This document shows positions 1 through 11,387 of a stretch of 64,000 nt of DNA, piece after piece. Source of the stretch: Toxonevra muliebris (taxonomy: Eukaryota > Arthropoda > Insecta > Diptera > Pallopteridae); contig OY829326.1 of the NCBI GenBank assembly GCA_963691655.1, forward strand, positions 73,339,235 to 73,403,234, read 5' to 3'. The position numbers were made by a program, and so were the translations under genes. Below the pieces are notes generated by a model. It was not told the origin of the DNA. It ran no database searches and saw only the letters and a list, made by a program, of their open reading frames with translations. The first letter of the stretch is position 1; the number at the start of each line of letters is the position of its first letter.

Positions 1-11
1 ATAATCTGTAG

Positions 12-1401
12 CAAGGCCGTATTTAGGGGGGGAGGGGGGCAGGTTTTGAGGGTTTTGACCACCCCGCCCCCGAAATGTGGAAACTTTATTCTAATTTTTT
101 AGATTAATTGCCAATGGATGGAAAAAAGTCAAAATAAAATATATTTAACGATATTTTTTACTTCCATCGGTTTTTTATCTAAAAAGTTAAATATAAAAAA
201 TAAATTTGAAATCTTAGTTACACTAAGCGATCAAATCCGATTTGTTTTCTTCGACATGAGTTTTGGCTACGGATTCAAAAAGAAAAGGTGATACTGAGCA
301 CTCCTGCATTCATAGTTTTTCTAGGTCAGTAACTGTTTTTGATTTAAGGTTTCGTCCTGAATCAGTTTGAAAAGATTAAAAATTAATAAAAATAGAAAAA
401 ATTATCGGATCCTTGTAAAATAAGACTTGCTTGAACTCTGTATAATTCGGAGGTGAATTATATTAGAATTATATTTTTTGGAAATGAAAAACACGGTGGA
501 AATTCGGTTTTAAAAGTAATTTATAAAGTTTATTGAAAGGGAAATTGAAATTCGAAATTATACAAAAATAGAAAATTAGGGAAGATAGCGACCGGCACTT
601 GAGAGATATTCATAAGAATAAGAAAAAAGAAAAGAACATAATAGAGCGGTGAAAATAGAGTAAGGAGAGAAAAAGGAAGAAATAGAAATAGAAAAAAGGA
701 GTATTGGGAAAGGGCCCAAACATAGAAAGGAATAGAATAGAAAATAGTAGATGGCTTAGACAAACCCCATTTTTTTCCTAAAACGTTACGTGATGGGAAG
801 TTTTTGACCTCAGATTAGTGTTCAACGTGAAAAATTCTTTCGCAAAAACTCCATCTTATTAGCAAAACCCATCTTAAAATTAATTTTATAACGCTTTATT
901 GCTCAGAGCACAACGACTAGAAAGATCTCTTTCAATGCTGTGACTTCACGAATTTAGGGAATATAAGCCAACCTCATCCGGGATCCTTATCATTGATAAT
1001 GGCTAAAATTCGCAATGATGATCATTTGAAAAAAATGAGCCTCCACCATTATTTTTGGTAATTTTTTTGAGGTTGGGTACATCATCAGAAGTGGGAAGTC
1101 AATGAGTTAATGAAATTATGTCCCTCACGATAAAAAAATGCACTGGAATGCACATTGAATAATATTTATTTGAAAAAATTTAATTTGATTATTCTGGGAA
1201 TTTTTTTCACTTTTGGCCATTTTTTTGAGGTTAAGATTAAAAAAAATCGGAAAATTTTTCCTAAAATTTTAATTTTATAGAGTCCATCAAATGTATCATT
1301 GATTTAATTTATTGTATTTAAAAATCAGTTTGATAAAAATTATTTATGAATATTTTCTTCGAATGAAAACCCCCCGAAAAAAATTTCTGGTTACGGCCCT
1401 G
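12..1401. mobile_element. Non-autonomous hAT-type DNA element (complete, 1390 bp)
   Basis: The left end reads CAAGGCCGTATTTAG. The right end, reverse-complemented, reads CAGGGCCGTAACCAG. The first 10 bases differ at one position, and AG recurs at 14-15. Both ends are followed inward by G-rich (left) or C-rich (right) runs. The element is flanked by the same 8-mer, ATCTGTAG, at 4-11 and 1402-1409. That 8-bp duplication fits nTnnnnAn, the pattern known for hAT transposases, and CAGRG-like termini are also usual for hAT. No transposase-like reading frame occurs inside, only AT-rich low-complexity frames, so it would need a transposase from elsewhere. An 8-bp duplication also occurs with P elements, but the termini fit hAT better. 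Confidence 0.78.
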
Positions 1402-1409
1402 ATCTGTAG

Positions 1410-4400
1410 TATTCAACAACTTTTCAAATATTTATTTTTATGTCACCATTTTCTTTCTCATAAGCGACATATTCAGAAATACCAGAAAATTATCAAATTT
1501 AGAGTATGCTACTGACTACTCTGACACTTAAGATGGCTAGAAAAAGAAGAAACTGACTGTATTTCTGAATTTTTGAAAAATGGGCACAACGTTCTCTTAA
1601 GAAATTTTCTTTATTTTGGTAAATAATTGTTGAATAGTTAATAATTTGTTATGATGCGTTACGACCAGGGGGGGGCGGGCGTTACGTAATATGTGAACGA
1701 CCCCTTACAGTTTGCTCAAAAATAGCCGATCTTCATACCCCCCAAAAAAATATAACTGAAAAATTTTCTTGTGTCAACTTCACCAGAATTCGTTTTCAGA
1801 GCCTTGTTTTTTGGAGAAAGTTTATGTTATTGGGGTGTTAGTTTTGTAAACCACCAAACTCTTTTGACTGCCTCAGTTTTGATCTTTGTTCTTTTTTTCA
1901 GTTTTGGCACTTTGAGAAATTCCGTGAATTGTTGAATTTTTTTACGGACCAAAAACAGTCATACATTTTTACATTTTACTCATCCTGTTTGTACTTTTCG
2001 AACAAATCGATTTTTTTTTGAATCTTTTTTCGGAATAAGAACTATTTTTTAAAACATTCATAATAACATTTTTCAGCCTGTTTGTATTTTTCTAATGGGT
2101 TGATTGGGTCCAGTCAGTTTTTGACGGACAGGTAAAAAAATTGGAAATTCTTTTTGAAACCCAAACAAAATGGTTGCATTCAAAAGCAAATCAATTTTAT
2201 TATCGAATTAGTAAAAAGGTTTGGACTAATTTTTATTAGTTTTCGTTTTAGAAAACTTTGATTTCAGATATATAAAATTTTCAATTCTAAATTTTCCGGG
2301 GAAAAGTCGGTCAAATGTCGGTTACTTGATTTTCTCCAAAAGATTGAAAAAATCGCATATTATTGTAAGGCAAATTTTAAAAAATATGGCCGGATCCAAG
2401 CAACAGCAACGATTACAACAATATCACTACTTGCATTTAATTAAGATTTTTCCAAAACTATATGGAGAATAATATGGAGAAGTCCTATTTACAGTAGCGG
2501 CTTCCTCGGATGGATTCACATCCAAAAATAGCTAATGATCAACATTGCCCCGTGACTGACTTTGGTCCGGTCTTCCCTACTTTTGTTTGCTGACAAGGTA
2601 AGGATTAATCTTTGGTTTTTGATAATGAAATTTAGGATTCGTGATTATTCCACTTCAAAAATATATAAACTAATCATGTTTCAAATGATTTGGTGATATT
2701 TTTATAAAATAATTTGATTTGTAATTTTATGATCATGACGATCTACACACCCTTAAGTTCATACGTAACTCCCTCCCTCCCTTCCTCTCTCCAGTTGCTA
2801 CGGTGTCGTCAACATTTGTCTTCTTTGCATCATTCAATAAATCCCATTAAATTGCAAATATTCATATTTAAATATCAATACGGAATACGACAATTGAATA
2901 TTCTTAATTCTCATTATCACTTTTATTTATTTTTCACGATTTTGATAAAAATAAATATTTAACTTCCTTATTATAAAAAAAAATTAAAAAAAAAAATACA
3001 ATAAAGACAGACGACAACAAGAAATGCGAAAAGTATGTGGGGTTTTCTTTTTTTCCGTTTTTTCAGCCGAATGCAATAACAAAATCATGTGCAATTTAAT
3101 GTATGTACATCACAGACAGACAGACATCGTTAAATGCATGTATACAGACATAAATCATTCAACAAAAGGTCAATGATACTAAGCCAAGTTCAGTAGAGAA
3201 TTAAGCAAAGTACAAAAATACAGAATTACAAACATACACAATCAAGAAAAAGTAATGAATTTTTGAGTTTCTTACAATAAAGAAAATTATATGCTAGTAA
3301 TTTATTTAATTTCTTTTATTAAATTTTGTTTTTTTTTTTTAATTTATGCAAGTTTATTAAACTTTATTGAAAATTTCTTCTCTTGGACAAAAGTATGAAT
3401 AAAAATAATTATAAATTAAAGTAGTAAAATTTTGTAATAATAAAGTGGTAGTAGTATGTAGTTTCAGTGTTATATACTTATGCAGGAAAGTATAAGTTTA
3501 AATTATTCATTTATTCATTTATAAAATACTTGATTGATTCTTCATTCAATTTTTCAAAAAGAATTTTATAGTCTTAAAAGAGAATGTTGTTTTACTTGAT
3601 CTTTTCTTATAATATGTGATATCAAATGATTTTTAAAATTAATATATATATAGGGAAATTTAATCTCAAGAGAACCCACTTTTAAAATTGATCAGGTTTA
3701 AACTTGAGGAAAGTTTAGTCCTATTGGAAAATAGTTACCACTCTAATTTGAACGAGAACGATCAAACACTCGTCGAGCTGTAGGGGGTAGAAGTTTGACA
3801 TTTTGGTCAAATAGCTCCTGCTTCGGATCCATGTAACTAATCACCTATTGCATTTAGACAATTTTTGCACCACATGTTTTTGACAGATTTTTATTCACTT
3901 TTTTAAAAAAAGAAAAAAAATAAAAAAAGTTTTTTTTTTTTGGTCAAAAGAAACTTCAGATGTTTTCCTTTGAGAACTTTGAGGTCCAAAAGTGGGCTGA
4001 GACTTGGTTATCTATAAAAATTAATGTCGAGGAACTTGAAACTTGGTAAATTTAGATTTTCGTTTGCTTTTGCGTACATACATAGCTCGGGAACCAAAAA
4101 AAAACTACACCAATTCGTATTCGCCATAAAAAGGTAGGGCCTTTTGTTCGTGTAAAAATTTAACACGCACAACGTGAATGGATGTTAGAATTTCTGTTTT
4201 CAATAAGCTGTTGTGCCATTATAATAGAAACAGATGAAAGGGAGTGAGTGGGAGGATTAGTCGGTTTATCCCTATGCGGAAGATTTCAGGTTCGATGCCA
4301 TGGATCAAACAAAATACTTCACTTCCTGGCTTGCAATGACAAAACTCCAAGAGTAAAAAGACCATGCAAAAGTTTTCTAGTTTGTTGAGATTACAGCTTT

Positions 4401-4805
4401 TCGTACTCTCCTCTGAACAGTCGAAACTCCAAAAAAAACAAATATCTAAGTTAAATGGCTTAGTGACCAAGTGTTTTTTGAGGTGCTAATTTTGATATTA
4501 ATTTTTTTTCTGGGCCTATAATTTTGGTCCCTATATTGCTTAATATGGGGCCTCGAGCAAAAACTTGGGAATCTCTTGAGCAATTTCAACGAAATTTTGT
4601 ACAAAGAAAAAAACTGAGACTGAAACTTTGGGTTTTTGAATGAACGAAATTTGGCTACGGGATTTTTGAAAAATCTTGTATTTATTAAATAAATAAATTA
4701 AAATTTTTAAGGTGCGATCATTTCAATAAAGTGTTCAAAAAGTTGTTAAAAGAGGTGAAATTTCGGTCACGTGGTAAAGTACATTTAAGCATTAAAAAGT
4801 AAGTA
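1410..4805. other. AT-rich non-coding DNA without a recognisable gene
   Basis: Only short low-complexity reading frames occur here. A G/C-rich patch at about 1655-1708 ends in a motif (GTGAACGACCCCTTA) that resembles, on the opposite strand, a sequence near 8953; it may be a transposon end. A short CA/TG- and ACAGACAG-rich patch lies near 3105-3130. Nothing else is supportable. Confidence 0.6.
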
Positions 4806-4809
4806 TTAA

Positions 4810-5450
4810 CCCTTTAGTTCCCAAATTTTTGAATGATTTAAAAAAAATTGGGAGCACAAATCTGATCTCAAAACCCTAAAAAATGTAATTGGAGTAGTTT
4901 TATGAAGCCGGAAAGATTAAATGCCTAAAAATATTTGTTGCTGAAGAAACTTTTTTCAATTTGTATTAAGTAATTCCATAAAAGTAGGATCCAAACAAAA
5001 ATTTCTATTGAAGGTTGGACTTATAGAAATACTATATGCTGGACTTATAGAAAGACTTATAGAAATACTATATGTGAACGGGCACAATAGATCTTAAAGG
5101 TCGCAGTGCGCTACCCCGACAATAATAATATTAATTAAATATTTTGTATAAAAAATTCAAATTCCTAACTACTCACAGGTAGTAGTTTTTTTTTTTTTTT
5201 TGTCTGGCTAGTATGACGGGAAGTATTTTATTTACTTTTTTATTTTTATCTCAAATTCAATCAAAATAATTAATTTTCCTGTTTTTCACAAATTTTATAC
5301 TTTGACTGTCGCTAATATTTGTAATACGCATCATAACTCATAACTTTGGAAATTCCATAAACGGTATGATAAAAACCAAAAAACTATTAAGGTGGTAATT
5401 ACACCTGTTTTGATGAAGGCTATCTAGAGACACGCTTGGGAACTAGAAGG
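4810..5450. mobile_element. piggyBac-like MITE flanked by TTAA
   Basis: The left terminus is CCCTTTAGTTCCCAA. The right terminus, reverse-complemented, is CCTTCTAGTTCCCAA, matching at 13 of 15 positions. Both are directly flanked by TTAA (4806-4809 and 5451-5454). TTAA targets and CCC-type termini are hallmarks of the piggyBac superfamily. The 641-bp body has no transposase frame, so it is non-autonomous. It contains a LINE 3'-tail fragment (about 5080-5140) that probably inserted later, which inflates its length. A short local duplication (GGACTTATAGAAA units, 5026-5075) precedes that fragment. Confidence 0.6.
5076..5140 (+). mobile_element. LINE 3'-UTR tail fragment
   Basis: The segment shares the core ACAATAGATCTTA-AGGTCGC with the reverse complement of about 5712-5745, just downstream of the stop codon of the RNase H LINE fragment on the minus strand. 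It ends in an (AAT)n-like tail (AATAATAATATTAAT), as I/LOA-type LINEs often do. I infer a severely 5'-truncated copy of a related LINE in the opposite orientation, nested in the surrounding TTAA-flanked element. Confidence 0.5.
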
Positions 5451-5679
5451 TTAAGTAACAAAGTTGTACTCATTTTATGAGGAGATATTAAAACATTTTT
5501 AAGTGTGAAAGCAAGAAAGCAAAAACTAAATTTCCATAAGACCCGGGAAAATTGTTATCTCGGTGGGACATATATTAATTAATGAAAAATACGGGATGTC
5601 CCGGTAAAAACGAATCATTTGGCAACGCTAGTAAAGAGTTATGTTACACGCCAATCGTCAACTCCTGCACAGTGACCCT

Positions 5680-6390
5680 ATTGTATTGTATTATAGAGGT
5701 TTCTGTCGTTGTACCGCGACCTATAAGATCTATTGTACGTCCCTCCTCTCTATCTAGTCTGATTTGCCTAGAGTACCTCATCCAGTCCAGTCTCCCTCAA
5801 AAATTTGAGTATTGCGCCCGGATCTATGGATGCCAGTTCGGTACTGGGCACTTGGTGCATGCTCAGACATTTCCTTCTTTTGTGGATCAGTGCTCTACAT
5901 TGAGCTAAAATATGTTCTGATGATTCGTCTTCCTCATTACAAAACCTACAACCCCTATCTTGCAAAGGTGTTCTCTGAGCCCGCAATGCCCAGTCAGAAT
6001 ACCAGCTAATATGCGCAAACTGTTTTTGTTGAGACCAATGCAGAAAGCGTATCTACTCTTATTATAATTACCTAAAACCGCTTTGGATTGCCTAAGTCCC
6101 GTAAGATTGGTAAAGAGTTCTTGCCTCTTGTTCCTCTCTTCTTGCCTGAGTAATTCCCTGATTACGCTATCTCCTATTCCACAGAAGGGTTCTGGTCCCA
6201 CGAAAGTGGTTGCTGCCCCCTTTCTTGCAAGCTCGTCTGCCTGCTCATTACCCTCAATTCCTGCGTGTCCAGGGACCCAACATAGAGCGACTTTGTTGTT
6301 ATTGCCCAGTTGATTGAGCTTGCTCAAACAGTCCCGCACCAACTTAGAGATGATCTCAAAGGAACATAGGAACAGTGAACCTAACAAAAA
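5680..6390 (-). pseudogene. LINE fragment: C-terminal half of RNase H plus zinc knuckle
   Basis: Read on the minus strand, the frame contains WVPGHAGIEGNEQAD (about 6279-6235), the C-terminal RNase H signature, with the last catalytic Asp in NEQAD. After it comes a region typical of LINE ORF2 ends. A frameshift near 5960 leads into a second frame with CRFCNEEDESSEHILAQC, a CX2C...H...C knuckle found at ORF2 C-termini of I/LOA-type elements, and then a stop (DEVL, about 5768). About 85 bp of 3' UTR follows. The N-terminal RNase H residues, reverse transcriptase and endonuclease are missing, so it is a dead, 5'-truncated copy. Confidence 0.8.
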
Positions 6391-7153
6391 GTCTCAATAG
6401 CCACGAAAGTTGAATCTATTTAAAAAACATTTTTTTGTTTGTTTTTTTTAGCCTCTGGATGTAAAAATTTTGGACCATAGCTCTGGGTGTTTATCCTGGG
6501 TTTTAAGGAGGCGTTGGAGCAACCGTTTTTTCTGCCAAAAAATATTAAAAAATATATTTACTTATTGAAAAAATCACAAAAATGTTTAAAAAAAATTGTT
6601 CAGAATTTCATAAGACATGTCTTTCGCTCAGCCACCAAACATGGCAAATATTTAAAATGATCGGTGGTTTTTCCTTTCTGCGGCCATCCTGTGTAGGTTA
6701 CAATCCAAGGCGATCCTGGTAATCTGGTTCTTTTGTGGATGAATAAGTTTTGTGTCTGATTTTGTCATATATATATATGTCATATTCAATGACAAAAAAA
6801 AACTGCTTTGTCATTTTGTGTCAAATACGTTTTCACAACATTTTACAAAACTGACACAAAATTGATATAGCAATGCCTGGCAAAGACTGACTGTCAGCTG
6901 ATTGGCATTTCCATTGTCAAAAATATTCAGTGAAATTTTTGACAGAAGTTTGTTATAGGAACGGAAGAAATGTATACGTGAGAAAATTAAGAAAAACTAA
7001 AAAATAAATTGCAGCTCCTAGGGCGTGCGCTTTTCTTAGAAAACAAATTTGGGCTAGAAAAAAGAAAAGAAACATTTAGAGAAAAATAAAGCAATTGGGG
7101 ATTAGCTTAGGTTTGAGACACAGAGCTGAAAATGAATTTCCACAGCAGCCACG
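6391..7153. other. Non-coding spacer, TGTCA/TGACA-rich
   Basis: No gene is visible. A TATATATATA tract lies near 6768. Repeated TGTCA/TGACA and TTGGCA words occur at 6775-6955 and again at 7690-7915. The significance is unknown; it may be degraded transposon sequence. Confidence 0.5.
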
Positions 7154-7384
7154 TTTTTGTTTTTGTTTTTTTTTTTTTTTTTTTTTTTAAATTCAATTCT
7201 CTATCTGAAAATCGAAACCGTTGAAATCTGGTCCTTCGAGCATTTAAGAACTAAGTCAAGGAAGTGACTCATTTAATTAGAACAATCCATTTGGACTTTT
7301 TTTTAAGAATTTAACCCCATCTGGGAATCGAACCTGAGGCAGCTGGAACTCCAGTCTAGCACTCATTCACCAGGCCACGGGGGT
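7154..7384 (-). mobile_element. tRNA-derived SINE-like element with poly(A) tail
   Basis: On the minus strand a 71-nt head (7384-7314) looks like a decayed tRNA. Its 5' ACCCC pairs with its 3' GGGGT (5 of 7 acceptor pairs). An A-box-like TGGCCTGGTGA lies at 7377-7367 and a perfect B box, GGTTCGATTCC, at 7334-7324, at near-tRNA spacing. The T stem and anticodon stem are poorly paired, so it is not a working tRNA. A body of about 125 nt follows, then an A-rich tail (A23 at 7188-7166, continuing as A5C units). This head-body-poly(A) layout is that of a Pol III-type SINE. No convincing target duplication was seen; a shared AACGT is too short. The alternative is a tRNA pseudogene with a chance poly(A). 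Confidence 0.6.
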
Positions 7385-9098
7385 GACGTTGATTAGAAAA
7401 TTTTAGAGGATCTCAATCCAGATGACTTCTTTCGCTAACATTTTTTAATTTTTGCACTCGCTTCTTGAAGTCACTGCCGATTGCGGTCGATCTAGTTTGA
7501 GCTTATTATTTTTTTCACTTGCGGGTTTTAATTTTTTCGTCACTTTTATCCCCAAAAACCCCCATTTGGATCCGTTTGTGATCTCATTCATATTTGTAAA
7601 TTGAAAAACACATTCGAAAACATCAATAAATACAATAATCACCTCTTATATTGTAAAATTAACCTTTGATGCCAATTTCCTCGTACATTTTACCCAAAAC
7701 AATAACAAATGTGCACCTGGCAAACGAAAGCAAATTGCCAGAAATTTCTTTTTAGGCATCAGATATTTTTATATCGATTGACAAACTAAAATTTAGCAGT
7801 TTTCACTTGACTGTCATTTTATATAATGATACAAAGTCATAAACAACAGCAAACATAAACGGCGCCATATGACAACCCGTTTTTTTTTTAACTGGCAACA
7901 TTTGGCATTGCATATGACATAGTGAAAATCAGGGGTTAGATGGAGATGAAATCCTATTGGGTGTCAGTAGTCAACAAATATTGTTTTGACGTCCAAAGTC
8001 TGTTTATATAAAATGGATATTGTTTGATAATTTATTTAAAATAGAAATTCTTGTGATTAAATGAAATTAACTTTCTTCGCATTTGATTTTTTATTTCTTT
8101 GAATATTTTCATACACTATTTTCTTGGATTATTGCTTTTATTTTTTGAACTATGTACACAAAATTGAATACTGCAAATCAAATGAAATCACACAGTGTGA
8201 ATATTACTTGGGTTACAAATGGATAGTTGGCTAAAAAAAAAATAAATAAATAAAAAACTAATAAAAAAAAAATCCACGTTGTAAATATCATTGACATCAT
8301 AATGATCTCTGATCAATGACATGCTGTTGATCCTACATGTTGTTACAACAACAATAATAATAATAAAAATAACCATCTTGATCATACACACACACATACA
8401 TACAAACAAGCATATGTACATATCTAACGTGTTGATCATATTTATTTATTTTTTTTTTTTTTGTATATTGCGATACAATCGTGTTTTAAGTGTCATTAAA
8501 CCAATTTTATTGGCAACATAAATAACAGCAACAACAAAAACATTAAGTTAAATTTAAAGGAAAATTGTGAGGCTCGTGATTGTTGGAAAATTTTGTTACT
8601 GCTATTGTTGTTGTTGTTTTTCATTTTGCATGAAAAGAAAGTGGTTGAACGACTTTGCCAGAAATGTTTAGTTAACCGGGGAATACGAAGCAGCGCCAGC
8701 AAACAGCAAACACCGCTGTAACCGCAGGAGTTTATTGTTTGTTTGTAAATTTTTTTTTTTTTTTTTGAGAAATTGCTGCAAAATTATCTCAGTAAAGTAA
8801 TAAATTTTCATGATAAAGTTTTTCAAACCCTGAACTAAGAAGAATCAGTTCAATATGCTATCAATTATATAAATATATCAGAGTTCTGTTACTTTTCAGA
8901 TGATTGAGAACAAACCGTGATCTCCCAAATTCGGCATGTTTTGCTTTATAAGATTAAGGGGGGGACGTTCACTTAGAAAACACAAAATAACAAGTCTTTC
9001 AAGAATATCGTGTGCGTATATTTTAAAATTACACATATTCGTTTAAATTTAATTTAAAGAAGTAAAAAAAATTATGTGTCTGCAAGCACTCACAGTAG
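7385..9098. other. AT-rich non-coding DNA
   Basis: No gene is supportable. It contains AT-only stretches, a short (AAT)n near 8352, and poly(T) at 8448-8462 and 8750-8766. At 8953-8970 a G-rich motif (TAAGGGGGGGACGTTCAC) resembles the reverse complement of the sequence ending at 1708. Confidence 0.5.
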
Positions 9099-9778
9099 AA
9101 GTGAAACTATGTTGTTTATTAGAAAATTGTTTGAAAACATTTAGAAAACATTCTGTTGAAGTTTTTGCAGTCCTCTTCTCTCTATTTTGTTGTTGCTTTT
9201 CCTCTGTTGATACTCTCTACACTTATCGGCACAAAAACGACGTATATAACACATGAAAGGAAAGTTCAGTTATATGCAATCTAGCCGAGACTTCTATATC
9301 GACTCTCTCACTAAAGCACATGCGATAAAACTGCGAGTGATTGTATGTAGCCGAATAACAACTGCATAACTTCGTTTCTTACTGATTTTGTTAGAGTGCA
9401 ACAAAAATGCGATTTTTCACGTGACTGTTGTTGTTGAAGCTTTTGCACTCTTCCTCTTCCTCTTTCTATTTTTTAAAACTTTTTTTCTGTTGATACTCCC
9501 TATATTTATCGGCACAAACATGATGTAGAACACGTATATAACACATGAAAGGAAAATTCAGCCATATGGAATCAAGCTCCCTCACTAAAGCAAATGAGAT
9601 AAAACAAGCAAGAAGTCGACTCTTTGCATGATTGTATGTAGCCGATCCCCATATGACCTCGTTCGCTAAACACTAACAACAGCATAACTTCGTTTCTTAT
9701 TAATTTCGTATGAGTGCAACAACAACGCGACTTCCGTTGCAAAATTTTCGATTTACCCTCGCTAAAGAAGTTTCACTT
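9099..9778. repeat. Diverged tandem duplication bounded by a short inverted repeat
   Basis: Two direct copies lie at about 9150-9416 and 9425-9735. They share blocks such as CTGTTGATACT (9204 and 9487), TATATAACACATGAAAGGAA and CATAACTTCGTTTCTTA (9365 and 9683). The offset grows from 283 to 318 bp, so indels have accumulated in the second copy. The pair is bounded by GAAGTGAAACT (from 9099) and its reverse complement AGTTTCACTTC (to 9778). No coding potential is visible. It could be a foldback/MITE-type element with internal repeats or a plain segmental duplication. Confidence 0.6.
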
Positions 9779-10074
9779 CAAAAACTTTCGTCCATCCGCC
9801 AATTTAACATTTGTAGTTATTAAGCAGCAAATTAAACAAAAAATTTTAAAATGTAGATACTAGAGTGACTCACATAATTGATGGCAAATAGCAAAATTTT
9901 TGCGACACGAAAGGACTGAAAGTCCCCTGAAGAGACCCTTTTGGAGCCTGAAAATATAATTTGATTTCAAAAATTTGTTTACTCTTGTATTTATCCGGAT
10001 GAGCAGAAACTTAATTACGCTGTTACTTTTTGATTTGTCCCAAAAATGTTGCTTTTTGTGATTAATTTTGTGAA

Positions 10075-11372
10075 TCGCTGTATTCGACTTTCTGACCTAG
10101 AAAACAGATTTGTGTCCATGGCTTAGGTGAGAGCAAAGAGGTTGCTCTGGATATTTCCAAGGCGTTTGACCGAGTGTGGCACAAAGCACTGGTGTCAAAA
10201 CTGATTGCGTACGGGGTCGGCAATAACTTCACCCGATGGATCACGAGTTTTTTAGGTGACCGCTCTATCCGTGTTGTGATAGACGGTGTTACTTCGGAGG
10301 CTCGTGCCATTGATGCTAGAGTGCCGCAGGGCTCGGTCCTCTCCCCAACCCTCTTCCTTATCTTTATCAATGACCTTCTGTCATTGACTAGAAATCCCAT
10401 TCACTCCTTTGCAGATGACAGCACCATTTGTCATTCATACACCTGCTCAAAACGCGCTAACTCTTTGGAGATTGAGAGTAAATGGCATGCTATGAATGGC
10501 TCACTCAATAATGATCTCCAATCAATCTACGAGTGGGGTCTCACAAACAGAGTTGAATTCAACGCGCGTAAGACCCAATGTTGTTTGTTATCCCACAAAC
10601 GAGTGCCCCAACCCTCTGTTAGCCCTCTTTGTGTTGGGGGTGGGGTGATTATTGAGGAGTCAGAAACTCTTGATGTTCTGGGCATGTCCATCCAATGTGA
10701 CGTTCGTAGGAATAATCATATTTTGGATGTGTCGAAAGAAGCAGCCAAGTGCCTCGGCTTTCTGAAGCGGTGTAAGAAATACTTCACTCCGTCTGATCTC
10801 CGCATGATCTATACCACCTATATCCGCCCCAAAATGGAGTATAATTCGCACCTATGGGCAGGAGCTTCACGAACGCAACTAGAGTTCCTGGACCGTATTC
10901 AACATCGGCCGATAAAGCTAATAGGAGACAGTAGAGTTTCCAGCTCTATTGACTCCTTGGAGCACCGTAGAAATGTGGCTTGTGTGACTCTGTTTACCGG
11001 TATTTTCATGGTAGATGTTCCGCTGAGATACGGAATTTGATTCCACCAGTTCATGTGTTCACCAGAACTACTCGAACTGCAAGCGGTAGTCACGCATTCC
11101 ACGTGGATATGGTACCCCAACGTACCACGCATTACAGAGATAGTTCTTTTCTCTGCCGTACCGCGCGTATATGGAAAAAGCTCCCTGCAACCGTTTTTCC
11201 TGACTTTTACGACATTTCCAAATTTAAAACAAACGTTCACAACTTTTTCTCCCTCTTTCCTCCTACCACAAATCTATCTTCATTCCTCAATCAACGCAAT
11301 GCTTTGCATTCATAGGGGAACCCCCTGAGTGTTGATTGCCCAAATAAAAAAAAAATAAAAATAAAAAAAAAA
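10075..11372 (+). pseudogene. 5'-truncated jockey/CR1-like LINE reverse transcriptase
   Basis: The frame contains the core of a non-LTR reverse transcriptase: VALDISKAFDRVWH (motif A, catalytic Asp codon at 10150), VPQGSVLSPTLFLIFINDL (motif B) and SFADDST (motif C, both Asp codons at 10414-10419). After it come thumb sequences and the C-terminal block RTARIWKKLPATVFP typical of jockey/CR1-type ORF2. The reading frame is broken near 10995: coding moves to another frame that runs to a stop at about 11315. An in-frame TGA at 10093 marks the 5' side, so endonuclease and most of the fingers are absent. The 3' end is an A-rich tail (11346-11372). GATTAATTTTGTGAA (10060-10074) and GATTATTACAGTGAA (11373-11387) match at 11 of 15 positions and may be the decayed target duplication. 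The copy is inactive. Confidence 0.9.
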
Positions 11373-11387
11373 GATTATTACAGTGAA

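Noticed and set aside
12..1401. Autonomous transposon in the hAT-type element
   Set aside because: Interior frames are short, T/A-rich and contain no transposase-like sequence.
4240..4297. Second tRNA-like region (GATTAGTCGG ... GGTTCGATGCC)
   Set aside because: The B-box-like word has a mismatch, spacing to the A-box-like word is too short for a tRNA, and no acceptor pairing or A tail was found.
4219..4470. 83-codon minus-strand frame
   Set aside because: No recognisable domain, no neighbouring coding signal; chance frame in non-coding DNA.
6083..6313. 76-codon frame on the plus strand
   Set aside because: Antisense shadow of the RNase H LINE fragment.
10062..10400. 112-codon frame on the minus strand
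   Set aside because: Antisense shadow of the LINE reverse transcriptase.
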